NCBI GenBank assembly: GCA_002455335.1
Contig: DKKP01000106.1
Coordinates: 1-18,189, forward strand
Source: Anaerolineales bacterium UBA6663
GTDB lineage: Bacteria; Chloroflexota; Anaerolineae; Anaerolineales; UBA6663
DNA length: 18,189 nt
Reading direction: 5' to 3'
Shown piece by piece: positions 1 through 9,329 of the stretch; the stretch's first letter is position 1, and each line of letters opens with the position of its first letter. A program made the position numbers and the translations under genes. The notes beneath the pieces were generated by a model. The model was not told where the DNA came from. It ran no database searches and saw nothing but the letters and a program-made list of their open reading frames with translations.

Positions 1-1
1 G

Positions 2-658
2 GCCACCGAGGCTGCCCCGACCGAAGCGCCGCCGACCGCCGCGCCGACCGAGGCCGCGACCGAGACACCCGTGGCCGAAGCGGCGCCGACCGAGGCCGTC
101 GTCGCCGACGTCACCGGGCTGCGCACGTACAACTTTGATCCGACCCAGTCGTCGGCCAGTTATTCGGTGGATGAGTTCTTCCTGCAGGAGAACAACCGGC
201 TGGGGACGGCCGTCGGCGTGACGAGCCAGGTCTCGGGCGCCCTGCAGATCAACTTCGATGACCCGGCCGCCAGCCCCCTTGGAGAGGTGACCGTCGACAT
301 CAGCCTGCTCGAGAGCGACAGCAACATGCGCGACAACGCCATACGCCGCCAATGGCTCGAGTCGGCGACCTACCCGCTGGCGACCTTCACGGCAACAGCC
401 ATTGAAGGCCTGAGCGCGGCGCCGGCGTCCGGCGAGACCGTGACCTTCAAGTTGACCGGCGACATGACCGTGCACGACACCACCCTGCCTGTCACGTGGG
501 ATGTCACGGCGACGTTGGACGGCGAAAACCTTGTTGGCACCGCCACGACCCAGATCCTCATGGCGGACTTCGGCGTCGAGCCGCCGAGCAACCCGTTCAT
601 CTCGGTCACAGATGGCGTAACGCTGACCCTCAACTACGTCTTGTTGCCGACAAGCTGA
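2..658 (+). CDS. YceI-like domain protein with Ala/Thr/Pro/Glu linker, 5' end outside window
   Basis: The reading frame is open to the left edge, so the true start and any signal peptide or lipobox lie outside the window. The first ~35 visible residues are a low-complexity linker of Ala, Thr, Pro and Glu, of the kind seen between a lipoprotein anchor and its folded domain. The remaining ~185 residues match the YceI family: YNFDPTQS at the start, the NMRDNAIRRQWLES segment followed by YPLATFTATA, then KLTGDMTVHDTTLPVTWDV, then a DFGVEPP segment near the end. YceI proteins are extracytoplasmic lipocalin-like beta-barrels that bind isoprenoid lipids in characterised members. The substrate here is unknown. 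A GTG at 71 could serve as an internal start but would cut the linker, so it is unlikely. The stop is followed after 22 bases by a long hairpin. Domain call is confident; surface anchoring is inferred. Confidence 0.85.
   Translation, partial: ATEAAPTEAPPTAAPTEAATETPVAEAAPTEAVVADVTGLRTYNFDPTQSSASYSVDEFFLQENNRLGTAVGVTSQVSGALQINFDDPAASPLGEVTVDISLLESDSNMRDNAIRRQWLESATYPLATFTATAIEGLSAAPASGETVTFKLTGDMTVHDTTLPVTWDVTATLDGENLVGTATTQILMADFGVEPPSNPFISVTDGVTLTLNYVLLPTS
41..98 (+). repeat. In-phase 16-bp direct repeat in the linker coding region
   Basis: The 16-mer GCGCCGACCGAGGCCG occurs exactly at 41-56 and 83-98. The copies are 42 bases (14 codons) apart, so both encode the same Ala-Pro-Thr-Glu-Ala stretch. 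This is a coding low-complexity repeat of the surface-protein linker, not a mobile or regulatory repeat. It may expand or shrink by slippage or recombination. Confidence 0.7.
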
Positions 659-680
659 GCCGCGAACGAGACGTCGACGT

Positions 681-756
681 CACCCACCCAAACGGCCTAT
701 CGGGTCTCGGAGCTCATCCCGGCGATCCGATAAGCCGATTGGGTGGGTGTCTCTTT
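681..756 (+). terminator. Long imperfect hairpin after the YceI gene, probable terminator
   Basis: Arms at 681-703 and 727-749 are inverted repeats matching at 21 of 23 positions, with a 23-base loop. The outer ten bases pair CACCCACCCA with TGGGTGGGTG. The right arm runs into TCTCTTT (750-756), a short and impure U-tract. The position, 23 bases after the YceI stop and before the promoter of the next gene, fits a transcription terminator. The stem is longer than a typical intrinsic terminator and the U-tract is weak, so another role for the hairpin is possible. Confidence 0.55.
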
Positions 757-761
757 CGGTG

Positions 762-791
762 TTTCCACAGCGCTGTTCCAGGCTGTATAAT
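762..791 (+). promoter_or_regulatory. Sigma-70-type promoter of the UgpC-type ATPase gene
   Basis: A perfect TATAAT -10 box lies at 786-791, preceded directly by TG. A weak -35 candidate, TTTCCA (762-767, 4 of 6 consensus positions), gives an 18-base spacer. Transcription would start near 798, leaving a leader of about 37 bases. That leader contains GGAAG (824-828), a ribosome binding site 6 bases before the ATG at 835. Confidence 0.6.
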
Positions 792-834
792 GTCGTCACC
801 ATACTAGAACCGAAAGGGAAATTGGAAGACAACC

Positions 835-1935
<1,101 letters not shown>

Positions 1936-1962
1936 GGCACTCGCTCCCCGTTCCAGGCGAAC

Positions 1963-2008
1963 AAAACGCCCCGCGCTCAGGCAAGGCCTGACTGCGGGGC
2001 GCTTTTCT
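1963..2008 (+). terminator. Strong intrinsic terminator after the ATPase gene
   Basis: The stem has CGCCCCGC (1967-1974) pairing with GCGGGGCG (1994-2001), plus an inner TCAGGC/GCCTGA pair, followed by CTTTTCT (2002-2008). AAAA (1963-1966) precedes the stem, so it could also stop transcription from the right. It lies 31 bases after the ATPase stop codon and separates that gene from the chemotaxis receptor. The remaining bases up to 2105 show no further gene. Confidence 0.9.
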
Positions 2009-2105
2009 ATTTAGCCCGGATTCGCGTACCTTTCTCACTGCTTTTACGGACGCGCCCCCGCTTCTGGATACGATGAACCATGGCGACCAATCGGCGTCGC
2101 TTTGA

Positions 2106-4907
2106 ATGGATAACACAGCCATGAAGCGTTTCAACGACTACTCCCTTCGTTTCCAATGGACCGTGCTCGGCGTTGGCGGCGTGGCGCTCACGCTGGCCGC
2201 GATCCTGGCCGCGGGCCTCTGGGGCATCTCGGGGATGAACAACCAGGCCGTCGCGAGCGTCGAGGAACTGGCCGCCGGCGACCTCGACCATATCGCCCAG
2301 GGCGTGGTGCGCCTGATCGAAGCGCAGGACGAAGCGCTTCGACACGAGGTCGACGGCCTGATGCGCGTGGCGCAGCGCCGACTTGACGACTCGGGCGGCG
2401 TGCAGCTGTTCTCAAGGCAGACAAACTGGGCTGCGCAGGATCAATTCACCAAGTCGGTCACCGACATCCGGTTGCCCAGCCTGGGCCTCAGACAATCGAG
2501 CCAGGATCTGGATGCCTTTGTTCAGGATCTCGGTGCGCTGACCGGGGCCGCGATCACCGTCTTTCAGCGGATGAACGAGGACGGCGACATGTTGCGGGTC
2601 GCCACGACCGTGCAGACGGCCGAGGGCAAGCCCGCGATCGGTACGTACATCCCGGCCACCATGGCCGATGGCAGCGCCAACGGCGTGCTGGCCAGCGTGC
2701 TCAAAGGCACGCCTTACTCAGGCGTCGCCTTTGTCGTCGATGCCTGGTACGTGAGCTCCTACAACCCCCTGACCAATGCGGCCGGCGAGATCGTGGGCAT
2801 GCTGTTCGTCGGCATCCCGCGCGACAGGGCCACCACCCTGCGCGAGGCGCTGTACGACACAGTCGTCGGCAAGACCGGCTATGTGTACGTCCTCGGCAGC
2901 GCGGGCGCCGAGAAGGGCAGCTACATCATCTCGCGGCTTGGCGAGCGCGACGGCGAGAACATCTGGGAGACGCTGGATGCCGATGGCAAGCCGGTCATCC
3001 AGGACATCATCTCAGCCGGCCTGGCGCTCGAGCCCGGCGAACTTGGCACGGTGCGCTACCGCTGGCAGAACCCGGGCGAGACCGAGCCGCGCTGGAAGAT
3101 CACGCGCGTTGCCTACTACGCGCCGTATAACTGGGTCATCGGCGTTGGCGCCTACGAAGACGAATACATGGCCGTCGAGCAGCACCTGGCGGATCAACTC
3201 CAGCAGACCTTGCTGATCCTTGGCGCGATCGGCCTGACCCTGATGGCCGGCGCCTTTATCGGTATGCGCTTCATCGCCGGCGCCGTGGCCGGCCCGCTGA
3301 CGCGGATGGTGGCAACGGCCAACGGGCTCGCCGTCGGAGACCTCAACCAGGAGATCACGCACCACAGCGGCGACGAGATCGGCCAGTTGGCCGATGCCTT
3401 CCGGACGATGATCGCCCACAACCGAAAGATGGCTGAGCATGCCGCGCGCATCGCCGCGGGCGATCTCTCGCAAGACTTCGCGCCCGCGTCGGAGCAAGAC
3501 ACGCTCGGGCAGGCGTTCAAGACCATGACGAACAGCCTGAAGGGCCTGATCACCACAGTGCGTCGACAGGCGCTCTCGATCACGACGGCCTCGGGCGGGT
3601 TGGCATCGGCGGCCGAAGAGAGCGGGCACGCGACAAACCAGATCGCCACGACGATGCAGCAACTCGCGACGGGCGCCACGCAGCAGGCGGACGGCGTCGC
3701 GCGCACCGCGAACACCATCGAAGAAGTCAGGCGCGCCATCGAGGGCGTCGCGCAGGGCTCGCAGGTGCAGGCCAGCGCGATATCGCAGACCTCAACTGCT
3801 ATGACCCATCTGTCGCGCACTGTGGCCGAAGTCGGCGCCGGCGCGCGCGAACAATCCAATGGCCTGCGCCGCGCTGCCGCGGCCCGCGAAGACCTGGTCG
3901 GGGCGCTTGGGCAGATGCGCGGCGCCGCTGACGGCGTCGGCCAGGAGACCGTTGCGGCCGCCGAGGCCGCGCACGGAGGCGGCGCGATCGTCGCCGAGAC
4001 GATCGCCGGCATGCAGCGCGTCAGGACAGCCACCGAGCAACTCTCCGAGCGGGTTCGCGACCTCGGCCGGCACTCGGCCCAGATCGGCAGCATCGTCGAG
4101 ACCATCGACGACATCGCGGCGCAAACGAATCTTCTGGCGCTCAACGCCGCCATCGAGGCGGCCCGGGCGGGCGAGCACGGCAAGGGCTTCGCCGTGGTCG
4201 CCGAGGAGGTCCGCAAGTTGGCCGAGAAATCGGCGACGGCGACCAAGGAGATCTCGGCCATGGTCCAGACCGTCCAAACCGGCTCGACCGAGGCCGTTGA
4301 GGCCATGCGCCAGGCCGGCGATGACGTGGCCGAGGCTGTGCGTCTGACCGATCAGGCCGGATCGGCCTTCCAACACATCACCACTGGGGCGCAATCCGCG
4401 GTGGCCCGCGTCGATAGCATTCGAGCCGCGCTCGAGGCGATGCAGGCCGCGGCGTCGCAGCTTGAGCAGGTGGTCAATGAGGTCACGGTGATCGCCGATC
4501 GCAATCGCGTGAGCAGCGAAACCATGAACCGGCTCAGCGCCGAGGTGGTCGAGAGCGTCGAGAACGTCAGCGCCGTGATCGAGCAGAACACGGCCGCGAC
4601 CGAGCAGATGGCGGCCAGCGTCACCGAAGTGGCCGACTCGATCCAGACAAGCGCCAGCATCAGCGAAGAGAACAGCGCTTCAGTCGAAGAGGTCTCGGCG
4701 AGCACCGAGGAGATCAGCGCGCAATCGGAGGAAGTGGCCGCATCGGCGCAGGCCTTGTCCGACATGGCCGAAGGGCTCCGGGCCGCTGTGGCTCAGTTCC
4801 AGACCGGCGACGAGGAGCAGGCGCCGCAGCCGACCGCGGTTCGCGAGCAGACGAAACGGGTGGCCACTCGCAAGGCCCCGGCTCAGGCAAGCGCGCGGTA
4901 TCGTTGA
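2106..4907 (+). CDS. Methyl-accepting chemotaxis protein with double-Cache-type sensor
   Basis: This 933-residue transmembrane receptor should signal to CheA/CheW. Layout: TM1 at ~18-41; a large extracytoplasmic sensor at ~45-360 resembling the Cache_3-Cache_2 fusion family (GKTGYVYVL, then RYRWQNPGE and [18 protein letters not shown] near its end); TM2 at ~366-391; HAMP at ~393-445 ([20 protein letters not shown]); then a helical signalling domain to ~895. The conserved hairpin tip spans ~667-709 and includes [20 protein letters not shown], with Glu690 in [20 protein letters not shown]. The C-terminus is basic and lacks an NWETF-type CheR tether. No che or flagellar gene is visible. The start is ambiguous: no Shine-Dalgarno precedes ATG 2106, while ATG 2121 (MKRFNDYS) lies six bases after a weak -10-like GATAAC (2109-2114). 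The gene converges on the next one with only three bases between stops. Confidence 0.93.
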   Translation: MDNTAMKRFNDYSLRFQWTVLGVGGVALTLAAILAAGLWGISGMNNQAVASVEELAAGDLDHIAQGVVRLIEAQDEALRHEVDGLMRVAQRRLDDSGGVQLFSRQTNWAAQDQFTKSVTDIRLPSLGLRQSSQDLDAFVQDLGALTGAAITVFQRMNEDGDMLRVATTVQTAEGKPAIGTYIPATMADGSANGVLASVLKGTPYSGVAFVVDAWYVSSYNPLTNAAGEIVGMLFVGIPRDRATTLREALYDTVVGKTGYVYVLGSAGAEKGSYIISRLGERDGENIWETLDADGKPVIQDIISAGLALEPGELGTVRYRWQNPGETEPRWKITRVAYYAPYNWVIGVGAYEDEYMAVEQHLADQLQQTLLILGAIGLTLMAGAFIGMRFIAGAVAGPLTRMVATANGLAVGDLNQEITHHSGDEIGQLADAFRTMIAHNRKMAEHAARIAAGDLSQDFAPASEQDTLGQAFKTMTNSLKGLITTVRRQALSITTASGGLASAAEESGHATNQIATTMQQLATGATQQADGVARTANTIEEVRRAIEGVAQGSQVQASAISQTSTAMTHLSRTVAEVGAGAREQSNGLRRAAAAREDLVGALGQMRGAADGVGQETVAAAEAAHGGGAIVAETIAGMQRVRTATEQLSERVRDLGRHSAQIGSIVETIDDIAAQTNLLALNAAIEAARAGEHGKGFAVVAEEVRKLAEKSATATKEISAMVQTVQTGSTEAVEAMRQAGDDVAEAVRLTDQAGSAFQHITTGAQSAVARVDSIRAALEAMQAAASQLEQVVNEVTVIADRNRVSSETMNRLSAEVVESVENVSAVIEQNTAATEQMAASVTEVADSIQTSASISEENSASVEEVSASTEEISAQSEEVAASAQALSDMAEGLRAAVAQFQTGDEEQAPQPTAVREQTKRVATRKAPAQASARYR

Positions 4908-4910
4908 CGG

Positions 4911-7121
4911 TCAGGGCGTTGGCCAGGTCAACGGGATCTCGACGACATCGCCGCCGTCGACGCGTTGCAGACGGGTGCCATCCGACGGGTCATAGAGGCC
5001 GACCAGGAACGTGTAGCGTCCAGGGGCGGGCTCTATGGGCAACGGGTGAGCGTCGGCGATCAGCTCCCCGCCCTGCCAGGCCGTAGTCGGGTACCAGCCG
5101 CCGCGCGGCGGCCCATCTGCCTGGAGCACAGGTTCACCCTGCGCATCCTGCAGGTGCACGAAAACCGTATAGTCCGAATCAAGCGGGCCGGCCGGCGACC
5201 AGAACAGGGTCAGCCCGGCCGGCCCGGCCGAGTCTGACGACGTGAGCGTGTAGCCGGTCAGCCGCAGGCCTTGCTCGAAATCCACGTTGAGTTGCTGGTC
5301 AGGCGCTTCGGCGCTGGATGCGCCATGGAACACGAGCGAGGCAGCCACGGGAGCGGAAAGCGTAGCGCCGTCCGCATCGACGATGGGGTAGCGCAGGCCT
5401 GTGGCGAACTCCATCAACCCGACGAGCAGATCGACTCGCGTGCTTGGCGCATCCGAGTCGACCGGGATCTCGATCCGGTCTTCGAGCACAGCCCCCACCG
5501 GCCAGAATATCGTCGGGCTGTTGCCGAGGCCGGGATACGTGTCGCGCTGGCCGACCTTGCGATCCTGTTCGCCGATCAACTGCACGAAGACCGAGGCCGG
5601 CATCTCTGTCTGGCGCAGGGGCTCCCAGTACAGGGTCACGACCAGGCGCTCGCCCGGGCGAACCACGGCACGCTCGAGCGTTATCCCGCGTAAGCGAGCG
5701 ATGTCGCCGATGACCCAATCGAGCCGATGGGTGATGCGCGCGTCCGCCTGCGCGCTCGTGACCTTGGGCGCCGGCGCATACGCCGGGCCAAGCTGCCCGA
5801 ACAGGGCCCAGGCCCCGAACAACGCGAACCCTAGAGCGATCAAGCCTGCCCGCGCGCCGTTGGCCCAACCGGGTCGCCAGGCGGCCCAGCCCAGCACAAA
5901 CAAGACCGCGATCGCGGGCAGAGCCGCATACACCTGCCGGCCCGTGACCTGTTGCGTGCGGGTCAGATACCAGAACAACGCCCCAACCGTCAGCGCCAAC
6001 CAGATCAAGAGCAGGGCCCAGGGCGCATGCGCCCCGATTGGGTCGATGGTGCGGCGCTTCCGCCACGCGGCGCTCAGAGCACCGAGCACTGCCACAACGG
6101 TCAACCCATCGAGCAGGTGATACAGCGGCTCGGGGGCCGGCACGTTTCCGTAACCGAAATTCGACCAGAACGTGGTTCGGAGGTTGTAGAGCTCCACCGG
6201 GATCTGGCTCACCGTCAGCGAGGCCCGGACGCCCCAGCTGGCCCACATCGCCCCCAGGCCGGTCAGATCGCCGTACAGCGTGACGTTTCGCAGAAACCAC
6301 CAACCACTCGTTGCCAGAAACCCCAGGGCCAATACCAGGCCCGATTGCACCAACCACGAAAACGATCGAACGCGCCAGGCCCACATCGCGAGCATGGCCC
6401 CGGCCACAACCGCGATCGGATAGCTGCTGACTTTTGCCAGCGCGGCGAGGCCGAGCGCCCCGCCAAGCAGCGCGACTTCGCGGAACGCCGGGCGCTGCGA
6501 TCGACGGAGCATCTTGATCTGCCAGATCAACAGCCACACAGGCAGCGCCGCCACAAGGGCATCGTTTGTGATCGACGCCGTGGTAAGCAGGTAGTTCGGG
6601 ATGAAGCCCATGACCGCCGCCACGGCCACTGCGAGCGCCGGCTGCCCGGGTCGGAGCAGACGCATCAAGCGGTACGCGCCGTAGACGCCCGCCAGGCCGA
6701 TCACCGTCGAAAGCAGCCGGATCGCGTGGGCCGCGAGCGCCATGCCCGTGGCGATCTGTTCACCCGGTGGGTGCAGGTACTGGTTCTTGTTATCGCGGCC
6801 GACCTGACCGATGTCGTAGGCCCAGAACGGGTTTGCCACGATGTCCGAGCGACCCTGGGCCAGATCGAAACCAGACGTCGCCAACGCTGCGAGCGCATAG
6901 TAAAGCGGCGGTTGATGGTACTCCGAAAGTGGGGCAATCGGATCGACCACCGGCAATTGGCCGGTTTGTCTCAAATAGACGACGAAATCGAAGTGAAGGA
7001 GTTCGTCGGGCGACTCGAACAGCGGATTAACCCAGTTATAACCGGTAGCCAGAAGCAGGTAAGCGATCAGGACGACGGCCAACGGGGCCCGTCGGCGCCA
7101 ACGATCCACCATGGGGTTCAC
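4911..7121 (-). CDS. GT-C type membrane glycosyltransferase with two C-terminal beta-rich modules
   Basis: This 736-residue integral membrane protein resembles GT39/ArnT-like and DUF2142-like enzymes, which move a sugar from a polyprenyl-phosphate donor to an acceptor outside the membrane. After TM1 comes an acidic loop with PLFESPDELLHF (Asp39-Glu40, the likely catalytic pair), then QPPLYY (70-75), NKNQYLHP (111-118) and TND (185-187). About ten membrane spans continue to ~445. The last ~270 residues are soluble and hold two related modules, ~466-599 and ~612-736, marked by TLYW or LFW strands, a YPG-x-GN or YPTT motif followed by Trp, and VGLM or VGLY. The plus-strand protein at 11126-13360 has the same plan. 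The GTG start at 7121 lies nine bases after a TACAAT box; ATG at 7112 is the alternative. Acceptor and sugar are unknown. Confidence 0.85.
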   Translation of the reverse strand: MNPMVDRWRRRAPLAVVLIAYLLLATGYNWVNPLFESPDELLHFDFVVYLRQTGQLPVVDPIAPLSEYHQPPLYYALAALATSGFDLAQGRSDIVANPFWAYDIGQVGRDNKNQYLHPPGEQIATGMALAAHAIRLLSTVIGLAGVYGAYRLMRLLRPGQPALAVAVAAVMGFIPNYLLTTASITNDALVAALPVWLLIWQIKMLRRSQRPAFREVALLGGALGLAALAKVSSYPIAVVAGAMLAMWAWRVRSFSWLVQSGLVLALGFLATSGWWFLRNVTLYGDLTGLGAMWASWGVRASLTVSQIPVELYNLRTTFWSNFGYGNVPAPEPLYHLLDGLTVVAVLGALSAAWRKRRTIDPIGAHAPWALLLIWLALTVGALFWYLTRTQQVTGRQVYAALPAIAVLFVLGWAAWRPGWANGARAGLIALGFALFGAWALFGQLGPAYAPAPKVTSAQADARITHRLDWVIGDIARLRGITLERAVVRPGERLVVTLYWEPLRQTEMPASVFVQLIGEQDRKVGQRDTYPGLGNSPTIFWPVGAVLEDRIEIPVDSDAPSTRVDLLVGLMEFATGLRYPIVDADGATLSAPVAASLVFHGASSAEAPDQQLNVDFEQGLRLTGYTLTSSDSAGPAGLTLFWSPAGPLDSDYTVFVHLQDAQGEPVLQADGPPRGGWYPTTAWQGGELIADAHPLPIEPAPGRYTFLVGLYDPSDGTRLQRVDGGDVVEIPLTWPTP

Positions 7122-7130
7122 AGTCTGGCC

Positions 7131-7136
7131 ATTGTA
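7131..7136 (-). promoter_or_regulatory. -10 box of the minus-strand GT-C gene
   Basis: On the minus strand this reads TACAAT, one mismatch from consensus, and ends nine bases before the GTG start at 7121. Transcription would begin within a few bases of the GTG, giving an almost leaderless mRNA. I see no good -35 box at 16-18 bases. Confidence 0.5.
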
Positions 7137-7174
7137 TCAACGCGGGGGTCGATCAGCTATAATCGATTGATACA
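7133..7174. repeat. Inverted repeat spanning the divergent promoter region
   Basis: TGTATCAA (7133-7140) and TTGATACA (7167-7174) are a perfect 8-bp inverted repeat with a 26-base spacer. The left arm overlaps the minus-strand -10 box and the right arm ends on the first base of the plus-strand ATG. A second, offset pair, TCGAT (7149-7153) and ATCGA (7162-7166), lies inside and overlaps the plus -10 box. The placement suits an operator controlling both directions, but no regulator is identified. Confidence 0.45.
7158..7163 (+). promoter_or_regulatory. -10 box of the five-gene polysaccharide operon
   Basis: A perfect TATAAT at 7158-7163 ends ten bases before the ATG at 7174. With the usual start about seven bases downstream, the leader would be only 2-5 bases, too short for a Shine-Dalgarno site. 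No convincing -35 is visible at 16-18 bases. It probably drives 7174-13360, because the downstream genes overlap end to start. Confidence 0.6.
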
Positions 7175-8400
7175 TGACGGACTCTTCACAACCCTCCGAG
7201 TTGATGCATGCTTCCGCACCCGCACAGACAATCGGCACACCCGACCTCGAAGTCTCGATCGTGATGCCCTGTCTGAACGAGCGCGACACGATCGGCGAGT
7301 GTGTGCGTAAGGCGCGCCGCGCGATCGAACAGAATGGATGGCGCGGCGAGATCGTCGTCTCTGACAATGGCTCGACCGACGGCTCGATCGAGATCGCCAT
7401 CTCGGAGGGCGCCCGCGTCGTGCATCAACCGTTGCGCGGCTACGGCGCCGCCTATCTCAAGGGCATCAATGAAGCGCTTGGCCGGTACATTATCATCGGC
7501 GACTCAGACGACACTTACGACTTCGGCGACACGCCTCTCCTGCTCGAACAACTCAGGGCCGGCGCCGATGTCGTGCTTGGATCGCGCTTCATGGGCAAGA
7601 TCCTGCCCGGCGCCATGCCCTGGCCGAACCGTTACATCGGCAACCCGATCCTGACGGGCATGCTCAACCTCTTGTTTGGCCAGAAGATTTCGGATGCTCA
7701 CTCGGGTCTGCGGGGTTTCACGCAGGCGGCCTGGCGGACCATGGATCTGCGGACCACGGGCATGGAGTTCGCGTCCGAGATGCTGATCAAGGCCTCGCTC
7801 AAGCGGCTGCGCATCAAAGAGATCCCGATCACCTACCATCCGCGGCTCGGCGACTCGAAACTCAACCGGATCGAAGATGCCTGGCGGCATGTGCGCTTCA
7901 TGCTGCTCTTCAGCCCGGGCCCGCTGTTTGTGTTGCCCGGCCTTGTCGCTCTGGCGCTCGGGCTGATTCTTGTGGGGGCGCTCGTCGGCGGTCCGTTCTT
8001 CATCGGTTCGATGTACGTCGGCGTGCACTACATGGTGCTGGGGAGCCTCTTGAGCGTGCTCGGGTTGATGCTGCTCACCTTTGGCGTTTCGGCCAAGGCC
8101 TATGCCTTCAGAGAGCACCTGGTCGAGCGCGACACCTGGATCGATACGCTGCTCAAGGTCTTCACACTCGAACGCGGGCTGTTGATCGGCGGCCTGCTGG
8201 TTTTGATCGGCGTCGGGATGTTCCTCAACATCCTGGCGCAATACCTCGGCGGCGATCGCGCGCCCTTCAACGACCTGGTGTATCTGCATCAGGCGCTCGC
8301 CGGCACCACGGTCTTGCTGATCGGCATGCAGATCGCGTCATCGTCGTTCTTCTTGAGCCTGCTCGACATCGCACGCCAGCACAGCTCGATTGGCGAATGA
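7174..8400 (+). CDS. Membrane-anchored GT2, polyprenyl-phosphate sugar synthase type
   Basis: This 408-residue protein has an N-terminal GT-A fold and four C-terminal membrane spans. The GT2 domain (~26-245) has VSIVMPCLNER, VVSDNGSTDGS and the metal/nucleotide-sugar motif GDSDDTYDF (109-117), a wording typical of enzymes that load glucose or mannose onto dolichyl or undecaprenyl phosphate. DAHSGLRGF (174-182) and GMEFASEM (196-203) are also characteristic of this group. Spans are at ~249-272, 284-307, 336-356 and 371-395. Such enzymes make lipid-linked donors used by GT-C transferases, two of which flank this gene or end its operon; that pairing is inferred. ATG 7174 is chosen because it follows the TATAAT box closely; ATG 7204 would remove ten residues that precede the domain. 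Its stop overlaps the next start in ATGA. Confidence 0.88.
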   Translation: MTDSSQPSELMHASAPAQTIGTPDLEVSIVMPCLNERDTIGECVRKARRAIEQNGWRGEIVVSDNGSTDGSIEIAISEGARVVHQPLRGYGAAYLKGINEALGRYIIIGDSDDTYDFGDTPLLLEQLRAGADVVLGSRFMGKILPGAMPWPNRYIGNPILTGMLNLLFGQKISDAHSGLRGFTQAAWRTMDLRTTGMEFASEMLIKASLKRLRIKEIPITYHPRLGDSKLNRIEDAWRHVRFMLLFSPGPLFVLPGLVALALGLILVGALVGGPFFIGSMYVGVHYMVLGSLLSVLGLMLLTFGVSAKAYAFREHLVERDTWIDTLLKVFTLERGLLIGGLLVLIGVGMFLNILAQYLGGDRAPFNDLVYLHQALAGTTVLLIGMQIASSSFFLSLLDIARQHSSIGE

Positions 8401-9329
8401 TCTCGATCCTGCTGCTTACGCTGAACGGCGGCGATCGGCTGCGCGAGTGTCTGCGGGCGATCCGCGCGCAGCAAGGCGCCCCGCCCTACGAGATCCTGGC
8501 GATCGACTCCGGGTCGACCGATCAAACCCTTGCCACCCTGCATGCCTTCGCCGACCGTGTGCAGAGCATCCCGCCCGAAGCCTTTGGCCATGGCCGGACC
8601 CGAAATCTCGCCGCTCGGGGGGCGGCCGGCGAATGGCTTGTCTTCCTTTCGCAGGATGCCGTGCCGGCCTCGCCGGACTGGCTGGCCAATCTCACCCGCC
8701 CGCTCGAAGCCCCGGATGTCGCCGCCAGCTTCGGCCGCCAGCTGCCGCCCGCCGACGTCGGGCCGATCGAGACGTTCTTCCTGACCTTCACCTACCCGCC
8801 GCATCCGTTTGAGCAATCGCGTCTGCGCCAGGTCGACGGCGGGATCGGTCGGATCTTCTTCTCGAACGTCAACGCCGCCATCCGTAAGTCGGTGTTGCTC
8901 GCGCACCCCTTCCCCGACGACGTGATCATGAGCGAGGACCAGGCCTTTGGGCGTGCCGCTCTCGAAGCGGGGTATCGGGTGTGCTACGAGCCCGAAGCCG
9001 CCGTGCTCCATGGTCACCGTTACACCCTCAGCCAGCTGTTTCGCCGCAACTTCGACAGCGGCTATTCGCTGCGCGAGATCAGCGGCGACTCCTGGCGCAA
9101 TGTGGTCGCGCTGGGCGCCGGGTATGTCCGGGCCGAGATCGCGTATCTCTGGCAGACCGGGAACTGGTCGCTGATCCCTTACGCCGTGCTTTACGAGGCC
9201 ACCAAGAGCGCCGGGTTCGCCGCCGGGCGCCTCGGGCACCGGTTGCCGCGACGCCTGCAGCGCACGCTGTCGCTGCACCGACGCCACTGGGACACGCCGG
9301 TCGAGACAACCCGCCAGGATGCTTCATGA
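8397..9329 (+). CDS. GT2 glycosyltransferase, rhamnosyltransferase-like
   Basis: This 310-residue enzyme lacks convincing membrane spans and should act at the inner face of the membrane on a growing glycan. It begins directly with the first GT2 strand (MISILLLTLNGG), followed by ILAIDSGSTDQT (33-44), AFGHGRTRN (62-70), FLSQDAVP (83-90, the DXD-equivalent) and SEDQAFGRA (179-187, holding the likely catalytic acid). The combination of FGHGRTRN with SQDA is typical of GT2 proteins annotated as rhamnosyltransferases, but the sugar cannot be proved from sequence. The ATG overlaps the previous stop by four bases (8397-8400). There is no clear Shine-Dalgarno, so translation probably depends on coupling. 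The C-terminal ~50 residues are strongly basic and may touch the membrane. Confidence 0.88.
   Translation: MISILLLTLNGGDRLRECLRAIRAQQGAPPYEILAIDSGSTDQTLATLHAFADRVQSIPPEAFGHGRTRNLAARGAAGEWLVFLSQDAVPASPDWLANLTRPLEAPDVAASFGRQLPPADVGPIETFFLTFTYPPHPFEQSRLRQVDGGIGRIFFSNVNAAIRKSVLLAHPFPDDVIMSEDQAFGRAALEAGYRVCYEPEAAVLHGHRYTLSQLFRRNFDSGYSLREISGDSWRNVVALGAGYVRAEIAYLWQTGNWSLIPYAVLYEATKSAGFAAGRLGHRLPRRLQRTLSLHRRHWDTPVETTRQDAS

Noticed and set aside
3194..4306. Long open frame (370 codons) on the minus strand opposite the chemoreceptor
   Set aside because: It is a compositional shadow of the signalling domain, rich in Ala, Ser and Cys with no recognisable motif.
5952..7310. Long open frame (452 codons) on the plus strand opposite the GT-C gene
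   Set aside because: It is antisense to a clear membrane protein, and the Arg/Gln/Pro-rich translation resembles no protein family.
8289..9287. Open frame (332 codons) on the minus strand across the GT2 genes
   Set aside because: It is antisense to two well-supported GT2 genes and shows no domain features.
8981..9325. Upstream extension of the GT2 frame that begins at 9326
   Set aside because: It overlaps the preceding GT2 gene entirely, while ATG 9326 has a good AGGA site and starts exactly at the fold.
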